The notes under the pieces are model-generated. The model ran no database searches, had not been told where the DNA came from, and saw only the letters and a list, made by a program, of their open reading frames with translations. A DNA stretch of 64,000 nt from Anadara kagoshimensis (Eukaryota; Mollusca; Bivalvia; Arcoida; Arcidae). Both the position numbers and the translations under genes were made by a program. The stretch lies in assembly GCA_021292105.1 (NCBI GenBank), contig CM037861.1:52540920-52604919 (forward strand). Reading direction: 5' to 3'. This document shows positions 47,601-59,156 of this stretch, one piece after another. Position 1 is the stretch's first letter. The number at the start of each line of letters is the position of its first letter.

Positions 47601-50343
47601 GCAGAATTTTTCCCTGTGCGATGCGCTTATGGCATTATACAGCAGGAATCATTATCGTGCCAAGCCCACCGTCACACAGGACCTCGTTTATTTTAAGTTC
47701 CTATCCGAAAGAACTGTGACTTTCATTTCGTAATGCCAAAATGCTTGGCGAAAGAACAGTCACTACCCACTTTCAAGTCTTGGATTAGACCCAGCCGGGG
47801 ATTGAACCAGCGACCTCCCACTTAACGGATCGAACACTCTACCAACTGAGCTACAACAGTGGTCTACAAGGCTATGTACTGACCCCTGTCCAAGAACACC
47901 GATCATAGATTGATTTTGTTTTTTCTTCTTCAGAGATTCCTTTAGACAGACGAGCGGGAAAATGTGCATACACGTATCAGGACTTAATACCCAGAACATT
48001 GGCGACTAGATCATCTAGTGATATACGATATCTTCGTAAGTTTTAGTTTTAGTTTAGTATAGAGAGATAACATACCGTCCCAAATTAACACTGTAATCAT
48101 AAAATGTATAACTATAAAAAAAATCTTACAGCATAACAAGTTTATCTACTGAGTAAATACACATTAAGAATTTTGTTATACTTCACTTAAAAACCACACA
48201 CTTTATTTAAATGTAAACGTGACGACAGGTTATATAACAAATACATGTATACATATGTCTGTCTTGAATTCAAACGATAAATTAGAGTCTAAATCGTGTA
48301 CTTACGGATGCCTCTAGCCTCCTTTGTTACAATTCTACTTGGAACTAACCCTAGTGTGAGAAAGTTTGTCAGTTAGCTTGTCGAAGGTAGGTGGTTTATT
48401 CCAGGCACTCCGTTCTCCTCCATCATGTCAGAATGGACCCTCTCCATAAAAGTGAAAGAATCTTGACTGGGGTGTAAAATACAATTACTTCAATCCACTA
48501 TCAAACAATAAAATTAATGGTCTGTGCAATATATATCAAAACTTCTATGAGGAGTTTCAATTCATGTGGTACCTCCTATTGACACTGTAAGTGACAGTTT
48601 TGCTTTATAACATACTGATTTCTTCAGTTTAGATAATCACGCATTGTTCGACATTTTAGTCACCGGAGCCAAAATTTTGTTTGTTGAAATGCATGAAGTC
48701 TAACGCGTATGGATATGCTTCAATATGTTTAACCATGTGGTGGTGACCTTTTTTTATTCCATTCGGCCTCCTGTTTATTTTCTAGCGGTCATTGGTGGTT
48801 TTATGCACAATACAAGCCCCCTCAAAATCAATATTTATAGTTCAAATACATACATACAACATCAAGCCAAAACATATCATCAATGTTCAAATCACAATTA
48901 CAAAAGCAAAGTAATAAATTTGAAAACTAGAAAATAAAGTTAAAACACGCGAACTTCCACTAGAAAAGTGAGACCGGGTGCTCTGGAAGGGTACCACCTC
49001 ATGTCTAGGTAGCGACACCTGCCACGTGTGAAAATTATTATTGTTTGAATACAAAATAAAATGCGGTTTGTTTATCCTTCAATTCAGGGAAAATGTAGTT
49101 TAGGCAAAGGAATTCTAGCCAATGGAAATATGAAATTGTAGTTTTAAAAAATTGAATTGTACATTATATCAATGTTTATTTTGCCACTTTAGATTTGGAG
49201 CGGTCATGGGTAGGTTGTTTAATAGCGGGTGCTGCAGTCCAGATATTTGCAATATTGACACTTATATGTGGTCTTTGGCCAGCTGAATGCAAATCACTTA
49301 AACGGTCCAGTCTCTACCTGACAGCATCGGTACTCTGTCTACTTGCAGGTGAGGTTAAAATATGATGTATTTATGCTGTTATATAATGAAATTACTAAAA
49401 AGTTTTCCAAAGATAATTTTATCCATTTGGGTTGTTGAATAGTTGATATACAAACACATCTGTCTCAAGTTTGTTAGTGTTGGTGCATTTGTAAAGTGCA
49501 CATAGTCTTCTATTCTCTCTGAATTGTTATGTATGAAAACTTGAAATGGATCTGCTATTTAGGGTTAAACCTTTTCTGTATAAATTTTATATTTGGTTGG
49601 GGGTTGGTTTTTATTATAGGATAACTGTTATCTGGTAATCATATCCTATTCACGTGTTATTGGTCAATGGAAATCTGAAAAAATAAAACACTGTAGCTAA
49701 AAGAATGTACCTGGCAGTTGCCAGTACTGGAACACTGAAATAACATTATAAGTTGCCCTTAAAATATCTGAGAAATTGGTACACGTACTTCTTTCAATTT
49801 TGAACCATCACTCGGGATGATATTGACAAAATGATAAAAATAGAGTAGTTGCCCCACAATCAAACAAAGATGTTTAAATATAAAAGTTATTTAATTCAAC
49901 TGGAAAGCTGTATTGAGTTACTATAGGCTGTTTGCTATGATACATTTATGTGGTCAGAGTATTTGCTTATCATAATTTACAAAACATTATTTCTCTAGCT
50001 GTGTGTGGAAACGTTATATTTAGTTAGCTAGAATGTAATTACATGTATATAATTTATATTATTTTTCATGAAATACATGTACATATGCTTAGCATTACTT
50101 ATTTGTATTTTTGTAGCTATGTGTGGAATCACCAGTGGAATTGTCTTCATTGCTATGAGGGACATGGATGGTAAATCTAGGAATATCTACCCAGCTGACA
50201 CCACCCACGAATATGGATGGAGCTTTATGCTATCCTGGATAGGCACAGGACTGTGTGTAATACAGGGATTCTTCTTTTTATGTCTATTGAAAATGGACTA
50301 TAATGACATCAATGAATCGGGAAAATACAACACATTTATGTAG
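44496..50343 (+). CDS. TARP/claudin-superfamily four-pass membrane protein, complete four-exon gene
   Basis: Joining 44496-44694, 47934-48035, 49193-49348 and 50117-50343 gives 684 bases, or 227 residues plus stop. Every intron is phase 1 with GT..AG ends. TM1 (about residues 5-28) ends in TDYW. The first extracellular loop has a potential N-glycosylation site (NTT), the MWRKC motif and a later Cys (GKCAY), as expected for the claudin-fold W-x-x-C/C pair. TM2 and TM3 span exon 3 and the start of exon 4. TM4 follows YGWSF, a motif strongly characteristic of CACNG/TARP proteins. The tail after TM4 is short (about 15 residues), has no PDZ-binding end, and is much shorter than classical TARP tails. 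It is a paralogue of the 18-kb exon. Claudin-like or CACNG1/6-like function is possible; I would not assign an orthologue. Confidence 0.88.
44867..45128. mobile_element. MITE family E, copy 3, in TARP-like intron 1
   Basis: Best-preserved copy: GGCCCCGGTTTCACAATCAT and TAGCTAAGATTTCCCTTAAC at the left, GAATGATTGTGAAACCGGGG with CC at the right. About 260 bases, with inverted ends of about 55 bases. Confidence 0.9.
46040..47205 (+). repeat. Degenerate ~33-bp minisatellite in TARP-like intron 1 (about 33 units)
   Basis: The unit is GTCCGATCTATGGAACGTCT followed by GGGTTAGAGAGGT. Unit length varies from 26 to 40 and divergence is high. Short open frames at 46055 and 46636 come from the repeat. 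Confidence 0.9.
47517..47864 (-). mobile_element. tRNA-derived SINE, copy 3, antisense in TARP-like intron 1
   Basis: A perfect 13-base target duplication TACAAGGCTATGT lies at 47504-47516 and 47865-47877. The minus-strand head has TAGCTCAGTTGGTAGAGTG (A box) and GGTTCAATCCC (B box). The tail is TGACTGGGACGTTAAAC. The exact duplication points to a recent insertion, about 70 bases from the exon 2 acceptor. Confidence 0.93.
47934..48035 (+). CDS. TARP-like gene, exon 2
   Basis: A 102-base exon with 34 codons' worth of sequence, phase 1 in and out. It is preceded by a strong pyrimidine tract and CAG (47931-47933) and followed by GTAAGT. It encodes the rest of the first extracellular loop, including the second loop Cys (GKCAY). 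An antisense SINE ends only about 57-70 bases upstream of the acceptor. Confidence 0.85.
48395..48500 (+). repeat. Dispersed repeat J (pair with 56690-56790)
   Basis: TAAAAGTGAAAGAATCTTGA and ACTTCAATCCACTATC-type words are shared by the two places at about 80% over less than 100 bases. Confidence 0.5.
48855..49025 (-). repeat. Family A element (inverted) in an intron of the TARP-like gene
   Basis: CGAACTTCCACTAGAAAAGT, CCGGGTGCTCTGGAAGGGTA and CTCATGTCTAGGTAGC in the intron between exons 2 and 3. Confidence 0.8.
49193..49348 (+). CDS. TARP-like gene, exon 3
   Basis: A 156-base exon, phase 1 in and out, acceptor TTTAG and donor GCAG|GTGAGG. It encodes TM2 (from WVGCLIAG) and the first part of TM3 (SLYLTASVLCLLA), with a short cytoplasmic connector containing ECKSLKR between them. 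Confidence 0.87.
50117..50343 (+). CDS. TARP-like gene, exon 4 with stop codon
   Basis: The acceptor is TTTGTAG at 50110-50116. The exon completes TM3 (AMCGITSGIVFIAM), then encodes a second extracellular loop, the diagnostic YGWSF and TM4, and a short polar C-terminus ending NTFM before TAG. An ATG at 50068, in frame and upstream of the acceptor, is intronic. It would bypass the splice join, so I reject it as the start. Confidence 0.88.
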
Positions 50344-50950
50344 AGAAAATGTCACTATCCTAGGTTTAGTTCCAACAAATAATTATAAAATGTTTAACTA
50401 CACTACCAAAGCAATATAAGCACTACCAATGATCTGTTATGGAAGTTAGATCTGAGGGATGGGCTACAGTGGCACCCCACTCACCTAACTTACAAATAAG
50501 GTTACATATACCTTTATTATGAATACTTTTTCAACGTTTCTTATTGAAACTATTTTTTTAATATTGTTTTTTATAAGTTGCCTAAAAGTTTTGAGATCTG
50601 AAAAATACATAGGAGCATGTTAATCAACCAGTAGATCTGAAAAAAATGACCGTTTGTAATTATGTATGCAACTCAAAACTGACCAGATCCGAACAATACA
50701 TACCATTATTTATTAGGTTTTAAAAAAATGACCATTATATGAACTAAGGTCAAAACTGACCATATCTGAACAAAACGTACCACCATTCATTAGATCTGAA
50801 AAAATGACCATTATATATACTTAAATCAAAACAGACAATTCGAACAATACATATTGATATGTTTATTGTTGAATTGAAATATACTTAACTTTTTATACCA
50901 CAAAATGACACAATGTTTTTTATTCAGAGATCCTTTTGAAATAAACCGGT
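50344..50950 (+). other. Probable 3' UTR of the TARP-like gene with degenerate ~90-bp repeats and a poly(A) signal
   Basis: After the TAG stop the first AATAAA I see is at 50940-50945, giving a candidate 3' UTR of about 600 bases. From about 50590 to 50850 it holds roughly three degenerate copies of a ~90-base unit built on AGATCTGAAAAAATGACC and a CTGACCATATCTGAACAA-like half. Confidence 0.4.
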
Positions 50951-51744
50951 GTAACATTTTCAGCATTTGCTAGTGTGGTATCTTTTATGTTCATGCATTC
51001 ATAGTCATCTCAGTGCTTTCCTTGATACATTGGGCGAACATAATATCTTGTCCAAAAAGACAAGGTCTAAATGAAGAGCTTGTTTCAGTTGGGTTTGAGA
51101 ACCAAAATATGATCTAGAAGACCTCTAGTTCGAGTTGAATCTCTCAGTACAATAATGTATGCACCTTCCTTGTATGATATTCGTCTTTGATTGACATATG
51201 GTACTTTTGAATGAATAGTACCTAAATTATAAATTTATAATTATGCATTATTATGTATGGTTATTGGAAAGAGTGTATTATTTTAATTTGAGTCATATAA
51301 TTTTGTTATATACATATCTTGTATATATTATATAATATTTACATGTTTTGTGTGGTTCCACACTGTGTATGTTAATATGCTATTGCTACATTGTGTCTCA
51401 ACTGAGCATTATGCCAGAACCATGCTTTAGTCATGCAATACAGCAATAATGTTCAATTCAATGCAAAATGTAATACTGGTTTTCCTTCTAGTCACCAAAG
51501 GTCAAGATCATCAACTTCATAAAGGACATTTGATATTCTTTCAAGGCAATATCCACTCCAGAGATGGGTTGCTCGAAGTTATCTTAACAGTTATGGATAC
51601 TTAACTCCTTTATCATGTGTAGGCATTAAGTATTTGTAGAGGTGTGAGTTACGTAGCCCAGTTTGGTATGTCTTTGGGCATTCAATTTCAATTTTGATCT
51701 AGTTCATTCATTTGTTAAATGTAAATACACGGACAGAAGTGATG

Positions 51745-52165
51745 GGGTTGGCCTCGTGAAGCAGTGGCGTCCCTAGACTTGTACGCGAGTCCATGCTTCG
51801 TTGTCCTCATGAAATAGTAGTATCCCTAGACTTGTACGCGAGACCTTGCTTCGTTGTCCTCATGAAGTAGTGGCATCCCTAGACTTGTACGTAAGACCAT
51901 GCTTCGTTGACCGCATGAAGTAGTGGCGTCCCTAGACGTGTATGCGAGACCATGCTTCGTTGACTCCTTGAAGTAGTGGCGTTCCTAGACCTGTAAACTA
52001 GACCATGCTTCGTTGCTCATGAAGTAGTGGCGCCCCTAGACTTGTACGCGAGACCATGCTTTGTTGACCTCATAAAGAAGTGGCACCCTTAGACTTGTAC
52101 GCCAGACCATGCTTCGTTGAGGCGCCCTTAGACTTGTACGCGAGTCCATGCTTCAAGCCACTCGG
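51745..52165 (+). repeat. ~54-bp minisatellite (about 8 units)
   Basis: The unit contains CATGAAGTAGTGGCGTCCCT, AGACTTGTACGCGAGACCAT and GCTTCGTTG. It lies about 0.8 kb beyond the candidate poly(A) site of the TARP-like gene. Confidence 0.9.
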
Positions 52166-52169
52166 ACTT

Positions 52170-54882
52170 TGTTTAACATTGGCACCGGATTGTCCAGAAT
52201 ACGTAATTTTCAGTACAAAATACTAGTATTATTTGTTTAATTAATGTGTGTTTATCTGTTACACTGATACACTGATATTTGTTTATAGTACTTGAATCAT
52301 AAAGTGTGTCACTGTATATTTATACAGAGTATAAAGTGCGATTGGTCAAGGTTTGCTTTGGCGTCTCATTTCAATATCATATCAAACTATCTCATTCATG
52401 TGTGGTTTATAGTAAATGTCTGATAAAATGTATTGTATGCCAGATTTGTATGTATGTCTGTGATATTAAAACGCTATTATACAAGTATATTATTTCATAT
52501 TCATATCAATAAATCGTCCCAAAATATAAATGGCGTGTATAGTTTATGTTCTTTATTTAGACTGTATGAAGGGGATGATTGGTTGCATATATCATATTGT
52601 TTACATTGGATTTATTTTTGGTTTTTGCAACAGGATAAATTAATGTAACAGGAGACCAACATTAATCTGAATTGCATAAATTGTTTCCGGTCTGTTTTGT
52701 GTTAAATGCAAGTTTACCGAGATCTAAAGATTGCGGTCACACTGGCATTCAATGTAGCCAAATACAATATTAGCGTTTATGAACAGCATTATATTGAGCT
52801 GCCTGTAGCATATTTATTATTCAGATGTCCATAAGTTTTGTGGTACACAAAGTAATAAGGTTGTGTTTCACTTGGACCATGAAATGGGTTAAAAATAAAA
52901 GAGAAAGGGTTCCGAAGAAATGAACAAAGCAAAATGTGTCGGAAAAATATCGACGAAAACATTTACCATCATTTGTATGAAGTCTTCAATATTGCACCAT
53001 TTGCCATTCACCACAAGTCACTTGACGCCCCCAGTACCCAGGTTTTAACGGTGTTATAAACAAAATATAGATTAAAGGTCTTGTTTTCTGAACACCATCG
53101 TAAATACACTGTGTGACCAGTAGACAACCGTTTAAAGGTTTTCCGTTTTCTCAAAACCACTTTATAATAAACTGCTAGCAAGGCAGACACTATGGAAGGA
53201 GAATCGGTACGCAGTTACAGGCTGTATAACTGGCAGTTAGTGGGTCACCGGAACAAGTAAGACTCTGGTTAAGCAAGGCAAACTATTTTAAAACCATGTA
53301 ATTATGATAAATATTTTGCACACTTCTCCATTCGTGGTTAGTAAGAGAAGAATGGAGTTTGTGGCTAAAAACACATTTAGCAACAGCCACGCGAGAGCAC
53401 GGTAAAAGAACGAAACTTCGAATACTAATTATTTTGCTACAATGCTTTTGCACATGGAACTGGATTATTAGTCTGCAAGTGGACCTATACATTGATTTTT
53501 TGGGCTTAAATGTGGCTGCCAGAAGTTCATTATACTTATTTATAAATTTCTGATATGACTTTATTGGTATGTATATAACATTATACAATGTAGTTCATGC
53601 ACTCATGCAGATCATTTTGTTATGGTATTGGAGAATCACTGAATGATTGGTCATAAATCGAAAAAAACAGGCGCCAAGTTGCGATCTAAATAAATGATTA
53701 ATACATTTAGTACAATGCAGTAGACACGGCTACACTCAGTTTCCAGTAATTACTCTAAAATGCAAAACGAATTATGTAATTATGTTTTACTGATAACTCA
53801 CCACGAAGACGAAAATACGACCGACAAAGAACCACCGTACATCGAAAAGTTAGATATATTCGTGTTGATCGCAACATGATCGGAACATTGTTGAACTGTT
53901 TGCAGAAATTATGGGGAGTTGAATGTCCTTTGGCAAGGGAACTTACTATGATTCCAGGAAGCTTATATAATTGTTGGCTTCTAAATTTAATATTTTGCAA
54001 GAAATGTTTTAAATATTGAGTTTTAAATATAAAAGCCTAATCAAATGTAAAAACAATTTTGTATACTTCTTGTTTTGGTCTACATGCCACAAAAAATGCG
54101 TGTAATTGGTTTTGATATATAGCCTCTATTATCTGTGCCTCGTGTACAAATTAAAACGGTCTGAACATGGCATGCATGGTAATTATGATACATTATACAT
54201 TTTCTATGAGTAAAATCCGAACCGCTCACCCCTAAAGACAACCTTGTTTGTTTTTACCCGTGTGATACTAATGAGTATTCAGCTCAACCGGGTGTGATTT
54301 ACACCTGTCTGAGGTTCATTTAGGTATACACAACACATTGGTGGTATACCTACTTATATTATAATATGTCTGCAAATATCATCAATGTGACAGTCGATCT
54401 CATTATATTATTATACTAACGTCAACTTACCTTCGAAGCGTGTAAATTGCGTGATCAACATAACTCACGTGAAACGTGGTTGTCACCCGTGGGTTCTGTC
54501 ATGCTGTTGGTGTATGCCATGAGGTAACAATGGTCTCAGAAAAGATCTCCGAACGGCACCGAACATGACTTCTGTTTGTGGCAATCAATTTAGCTCCATT
54601 TATTACCAGTTTTTAACCCACGAGACGATACGCGTTTATTCAGTAAAAGTTCAGTTTGAGTAGGCTTGCATATCCGTCAAAGGGTTTCACAAAATCAAGT
54701 AATATAATGCCAGGCCAACCTCTTTTGTTGCATGTTGTTGGGTTATCTCCTTTGTTTCTTTATCGAGATTTTTTCTACACCATAATAGTGTCAGTAAAGA
54801 TTCCATGGACATAGTACTAATGGTATTGCTATACATTGTGCTAATAGGTGTCGGCAATACTAGTATACCTCTATTTTGTTGT
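52170..54882. other. Intergenic, no gene seen
   Basis: 2.7 kb between the 54-bp minisatellite and SINE copy 4. Frames up to 101 codons on the minus strand (53283-53588) lack recognisable domains and splice context. Confidence 0.5.
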
Positions 54883-55207
54883 ACCACTGCGGTAGCTCAG
54901 TTGGTAGTGCTCGCCCCGTAAGTGGGAGGTCGTGGGTTCAAACCCCGGCCGGGTCCGACTCGAGACTTAAAAGTGGGTAGTGACTGTTCATTCGCCAAGC
55001 ACTCGGCATTATGAAATGAAAGTCACAGTTCTTTCGGATGGGAACTTAAAATAGATGAGGTCCCCTGTCACAATAATGAACCCTGATGTATAATGCCATC
55101 AGCGCAACGCACAGGCAAAATTTCTGCACCTTCGTCTATAGCTGGCAACGTCTCGATATGTGTTATATTCTTGACTGGGACGTTAAACACCATTACTAAA
55201 CTCAACT
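54883..55207 (+). mobile_element. tRNA-derived SINE, copy 4, near full length
   Basis: A box TAGCTCAGTTGGTAG at 54894-54908, B box GGTTCAAACCC at 54935-54945. The body is AGACTTAAAAGTGGGTAGTG and CATCAGCGCAACGCACAGG, and the tail is TTGACTGGGACGTTAAACAC. Imperfect flanking (A/T)TTTGTTGT suggests a target duplication. Head, body and tail fit the kind of tRNA SINE widespread in molluscs (V-SINE or MetaSINE type); I do not assign the named family. Confidence 0.9.
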
Positions 55208-55734
55208 CTAATTTGTTGTTTACTTGTGTCTATATTGAGTTGATATTGGGAACATAAGACAAACTGTCGGTTCTGCTTCAATATATGGGCTTTAAATCCT
55301 TATCAAGACTAATAATCTAGTACTATATAAGTATATGTATTGTACAATTTCAAAACTTCAAAACTCCACAACTATTTCAGTAATTAACGACATATACTAA
55401 ATAAATACTGAATAAAAATAAACATATTGCTGTATTTTGGATTTAGTTTTGTTTGGCCATCTGAGTAAGGTTGCCCAAAGCTCTACAAGCTTAGCCAGTT
55501 GGTTTGTGGAAATTAAAATTGTGTCGGGTATTTTAAGCAATATCCTTAAATTTATGGTTAAAAGTGAATGCATTAAATCAAGTGGAAAGGAATTAAGTTT
55601 GCATTGTATGTCTGTAAAAAATTTCAATTTTTATGACATTTTGAACTTCTAATAGCATTTGTAACAAGAGTTTTTTAATTTGTAAGAATGTCCCATCCTT
55701 TGAAAAGAAAATTATTTCTTTAACATCATGTATT

Positions 55735-55772
55735 TGTGCCACCAGGAGAGATTGGATTAAGTCAATCAAGTC
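55735..55772 (+). pseudogene. Small LINE 3'-end remnant
   Basis: TTTGTGCCACCAGGAGAGAT followed by TGGATTAAGTCAATCAAGTC resembles the end of the 41.4-kb LINE (LC.xxR..D, stop, GTCAA-type tail). It is short, so the call is tentative. Confidence 0.35.
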
Positions 55773-56207
55773 ATTTGTGCTAAACTGATTTCTATTAATA
55801 GGAATAGAGTGGCTTATATAAACATTTTTTTCTTCTTCAAAATTCAGTTAAACAGTTTAATAACCCAACAAGGGTACATAACAAGTTCATTTGATTGATA
55901 TCAAAAAACAATTCACATGGCTATTAATGACGATTTGACAATTACAGCAGCAATAAAAGAGAGTAATTACTTTTGACTATTGATTACAGCCCTGAAATTA
56001 CTTAAATGTTTGTCCCTAGGTTCTCATTGTCCTAACTGGATATGTGATAGTGATAGCCTAACCTGACCTGACAGAGGACACATGGGGACAAGTTAAGGGA
56101 ATAATTAGTTGTTTGAAAGTTTTTGGATTACATGTACACAATTAATGTAAACATATTTTCTTCTCCAGAGTACTTATTTTTTGCTTATATTGCAATCATT
56201 TGTTTTA

Positions 56208-56325
56208 AGTGAAAATAAATATCGAAATATATTATGCTGATCAAATAAAAAACGCAAAAATTAAACTACATGGATATGTCTATATTTCATATACCTCAAA
56301 AATAAATACACCTGAAATGAAATAT
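56208..56325. mobile_element. Family H remnant
   Basis: AAAACGCAAAAATTAAACTA and TCAAAAATAAATACACCTGA match the right half of the nested element at 34.4 kb, with the CpGs decayed. Confidence 0.55.
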
Positions 56326-57234
56326 GATTACAGTAATTGAATGATTTTTTTAAACTGCATGAACATACACCCATACTAAACTACATGTATGTACCTAGAT
56401 TATTGTATGCTTATTGAAGATGATAACATATTCTAGTTTTCCAGTTTGGAGCCCCACTACAAGAATTGATGTATCGCCCACAATGTTCCGACAAAGGCCC
56501 GACATGCTTAAATCAGATGCAAAAAGAATGAAAACTCTACCTGAATTGTGTTGTTTAATGACGTCACTGACACTAGTACGTCATTAGTTGCATTGACGCT
56601 GCTTTAGTACCATGATGGCGGCCAGTGTCGGAAAATTGCGGGCATGGTCAGCGAAACGTCAATTGTCCTAAGGATGCTGCTAAAGGTATATATCCAAAGA
56701 ACTGACCATCTTGATAAAAGTGAAAGAATCTTGACTTGGGCATTACTTCACTTCAATATCCCAGAACTAACTCAATGCAAGTGAAAGAAGAATAATGATT
56801 GGGGTATGATATTTCTTATTGGTAAAAATCTTGGGTATAGGGGTCCCAAATGAGGAAACCAAAATCAAGATATCAAAATTCAAAGGTCTTGTACTTTTTT
56901 AATTTTGAAGACTTTTATCATTTCCTAATTTACAGGGACTCCATGGGTATATAGTCCCATAATTAGTGCAAAACTAAACACCCTTCATGTAAATAAACTA
57001 CTGCAATATACCAATGCATTATTATCAAGTAGTAGTTTAAGTGAAGGCAATTAAAATGTATTATGTTTACAAATCCCTGCTACAATGGATGATGTGAAAT
57101 ATGTGCCACTAGATGGCTGGGGAATTGTAGTAAAAGCTCATCTAAGCATTTGGCTGTACAATATAAACCAAAAAAAAACATATTCTAATGCGGTTTACTG
57201 CAAAATAAAATAAAATATTCAATAATTTTAAATT

Positions 57235-57244
57235 TTTATTTATT
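57235..57244 (-). terminator. Candidate poly(A) signal of the CCAR1-like gene
   Basis: Two overlapping AATAAA hexamers on the minus strand lie about 75 bases downstream of the stop codon, implying a short 3' UTR. The surrounding DNA is A/T-rich, so the call rests on position. Confidence 0.5.
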
Positions 57245-57315
57245 TTTTCTACAAGTACATTCTAAAATTTCAAGCATTACACTACAACAATTTACAAATT
57301 TCATGACACATTTTC

Positions 57316-57587
57316 TTAACTAGCACCATTTGTTTTTATATCAGTTTCTTTTTTAACTTCCACCTCCTCCTCCTCTCCCTTGTCTCCGAGAGCATCAGTG
57401 ACAGATGCTAACATGGCATTTAAATGTTCTTTTGATTCCATTAAAGCAGATAAGTATTTTTTACTTGTAGATTCAGAGTTATTTGTGACTTTTTCTTGGA
57501 CTAGAAGTTTCTGTTTAAGTTGTTTAATTTCTGCTGTCATCTTCTGACACGCCTCTTCTTTAGTCTCAGACGTTTTCTTCAAGGATT
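57316..57587 (-). CDS. CCAR1: CCAR1-like gene, last exon with stop
   Basis: 272 bases with acceptor CTTCACAG. It encodes the rest of the coiled coil (KMTAEIKQLKQKLLVQEK), a conserved-looking block with LSALMESKEHLNAML, then an acidic tail ending KTNGAS and TAA at 57318-57316. The NGAS ending matches the vertebrate CCAR1 C-terminus closely. Confidence 0.87.
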
Positions 57588-59122
57588 CTGTGAAGTGAAA
57601 TGAAAACTCATATAAAACAACACAGAACTTTAATGATACCAGATGATTAGCAAGCTTCAACTAAAACTTGCTTCTATAATTGTAAATTTATAAGGATAGG
57701 TAACAACATTTCTGAGTTTGGAGTTTTTCTTAAACATATTTTTGTTATTAACTCCAGAACTGCAGAACAAAAACACTCAAATTCATACTTGATCTTAAGT
57801 AAACATGGTTTTCAAAATCATTAACATTGATAACAAACACATAAGATAATTCTAGCATTATGTACAAGAAATGGACAGTCAAAAGAACAATGAGTAGCAG
57901 ATATGAAAAGATAATGCTCCTGTCATATTGCTGCTGGATATAACAAATGCAATCAAGTTCCAACAATTAATGGTAAAGTAAATTTTCACCTGGAAAGGCT
58001 GACACAATCTAGCCTGCAATTGGAAATAGGGGGCTACAGATATTAAAACACTGAAAAGATGAAACAAATGTAAATAGAAACCAGGATTTCATGACAAAAC
58101 TCAAATACTGTGAAATCATTAAATGAAATTTTGTCCCAATTTTTGTTGTTTTAAATATGCATTGACCAACAGACTCGCATGTCAATGAAATAGTGTAAAA
58201 TACAAACCTATTATTATATACAGTAACTACAAACAATAAATTTACCACCTCATATAATGGCATTTTTTCTTAGAACCACGAAAATTGGACACCATGAAAA
58301 TTAATGATTTCACAGTTTGTTTAAATTCTCATATTTTAACAATTTGTACCTTTCTCTTTAGTTAGATTTTGCATTTGTTTTTCCATTTCTTCTCTTGTTT
58401 TTTCTATTTTTTCCATTCTCTGCATCACACTCTCTATATCTAACATAGATCCTTTGTAGTTAACAAAATCAGATGGAGTACCATCATCTCCCTGATCACC
58501 TACAGACTTTTTCTGTGTCGATTTACCTTTAGTAACACCTTTATCAGGTGTGGAGACTCTTTTCTGAGTAAGCTCCAAGTTACCTGAACAAATATAATTT
58601 TAAACATAATTTACAAGTACCAAATATAATTGTGCATACAATTTGTATGTACCATAGATTATATCTAAATAACATAACATATACCGATCAAATATTGTTT
58701 AAAATCTGCAGAATTTTTGTAGCCACATAAGAAAGTGTCCCCTCCCTAATATGATTCCATAGAACAAGTGTCAGCGTTACCAAGTCGGATAACAGGTTTT
58801 GTCAATCAGTTACGTCTCCAGTGCTTTGCTTTCAACATATAATCTACTTTTTAGAATAATCTACAAATTGCAGGGCATACGTAAAATTTTTAAGGCTGCT
58901 TGGCAATGTGCCAAGTAATCAAGGGTTGCACCAAGTAGCTGTAACTTAGCCCATGCGAACTTTTTTTTAAAATATTGTGTTATGTAATTTTTCATTGTAG
59001 CAATGTTACATTCTGACAATTAAATTAGAATCAGGAACAACTTCATACAAATAATCTACTCGGCTCTGGGCCGAGTGCGAATAAAATTCCACTCATTGCT
59101 GGGCTGTTTTATCATGTTATAT

Positions 59123-59156
<34 letters not shown>

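Larger units (their letters stand above)
55208..57234. other. Intergenic region downstream of both genes
   Basis: Contains the small LINE remnant (55.74 kb), the family H remnant (56.2 kb) and repeat J (56.7 kb). No exon seen before the 3' end of the CCAR1-like gene. Confidence 0.5.

Noticed and set aside
53283..53588. 101-codon minus-strand frame
   Set aside because: No domain, no supporting splice structure, and an overlapping plus-strand frame of similar length; likely chance.
54883..54956. tRNA gene-like head with A and B boxes
   Set aside because: It continues into the SINE body and tail and recurs at 25.7, 31.6 and 47.8 kb, so it is a SINE head and not a functional tRNA gene.
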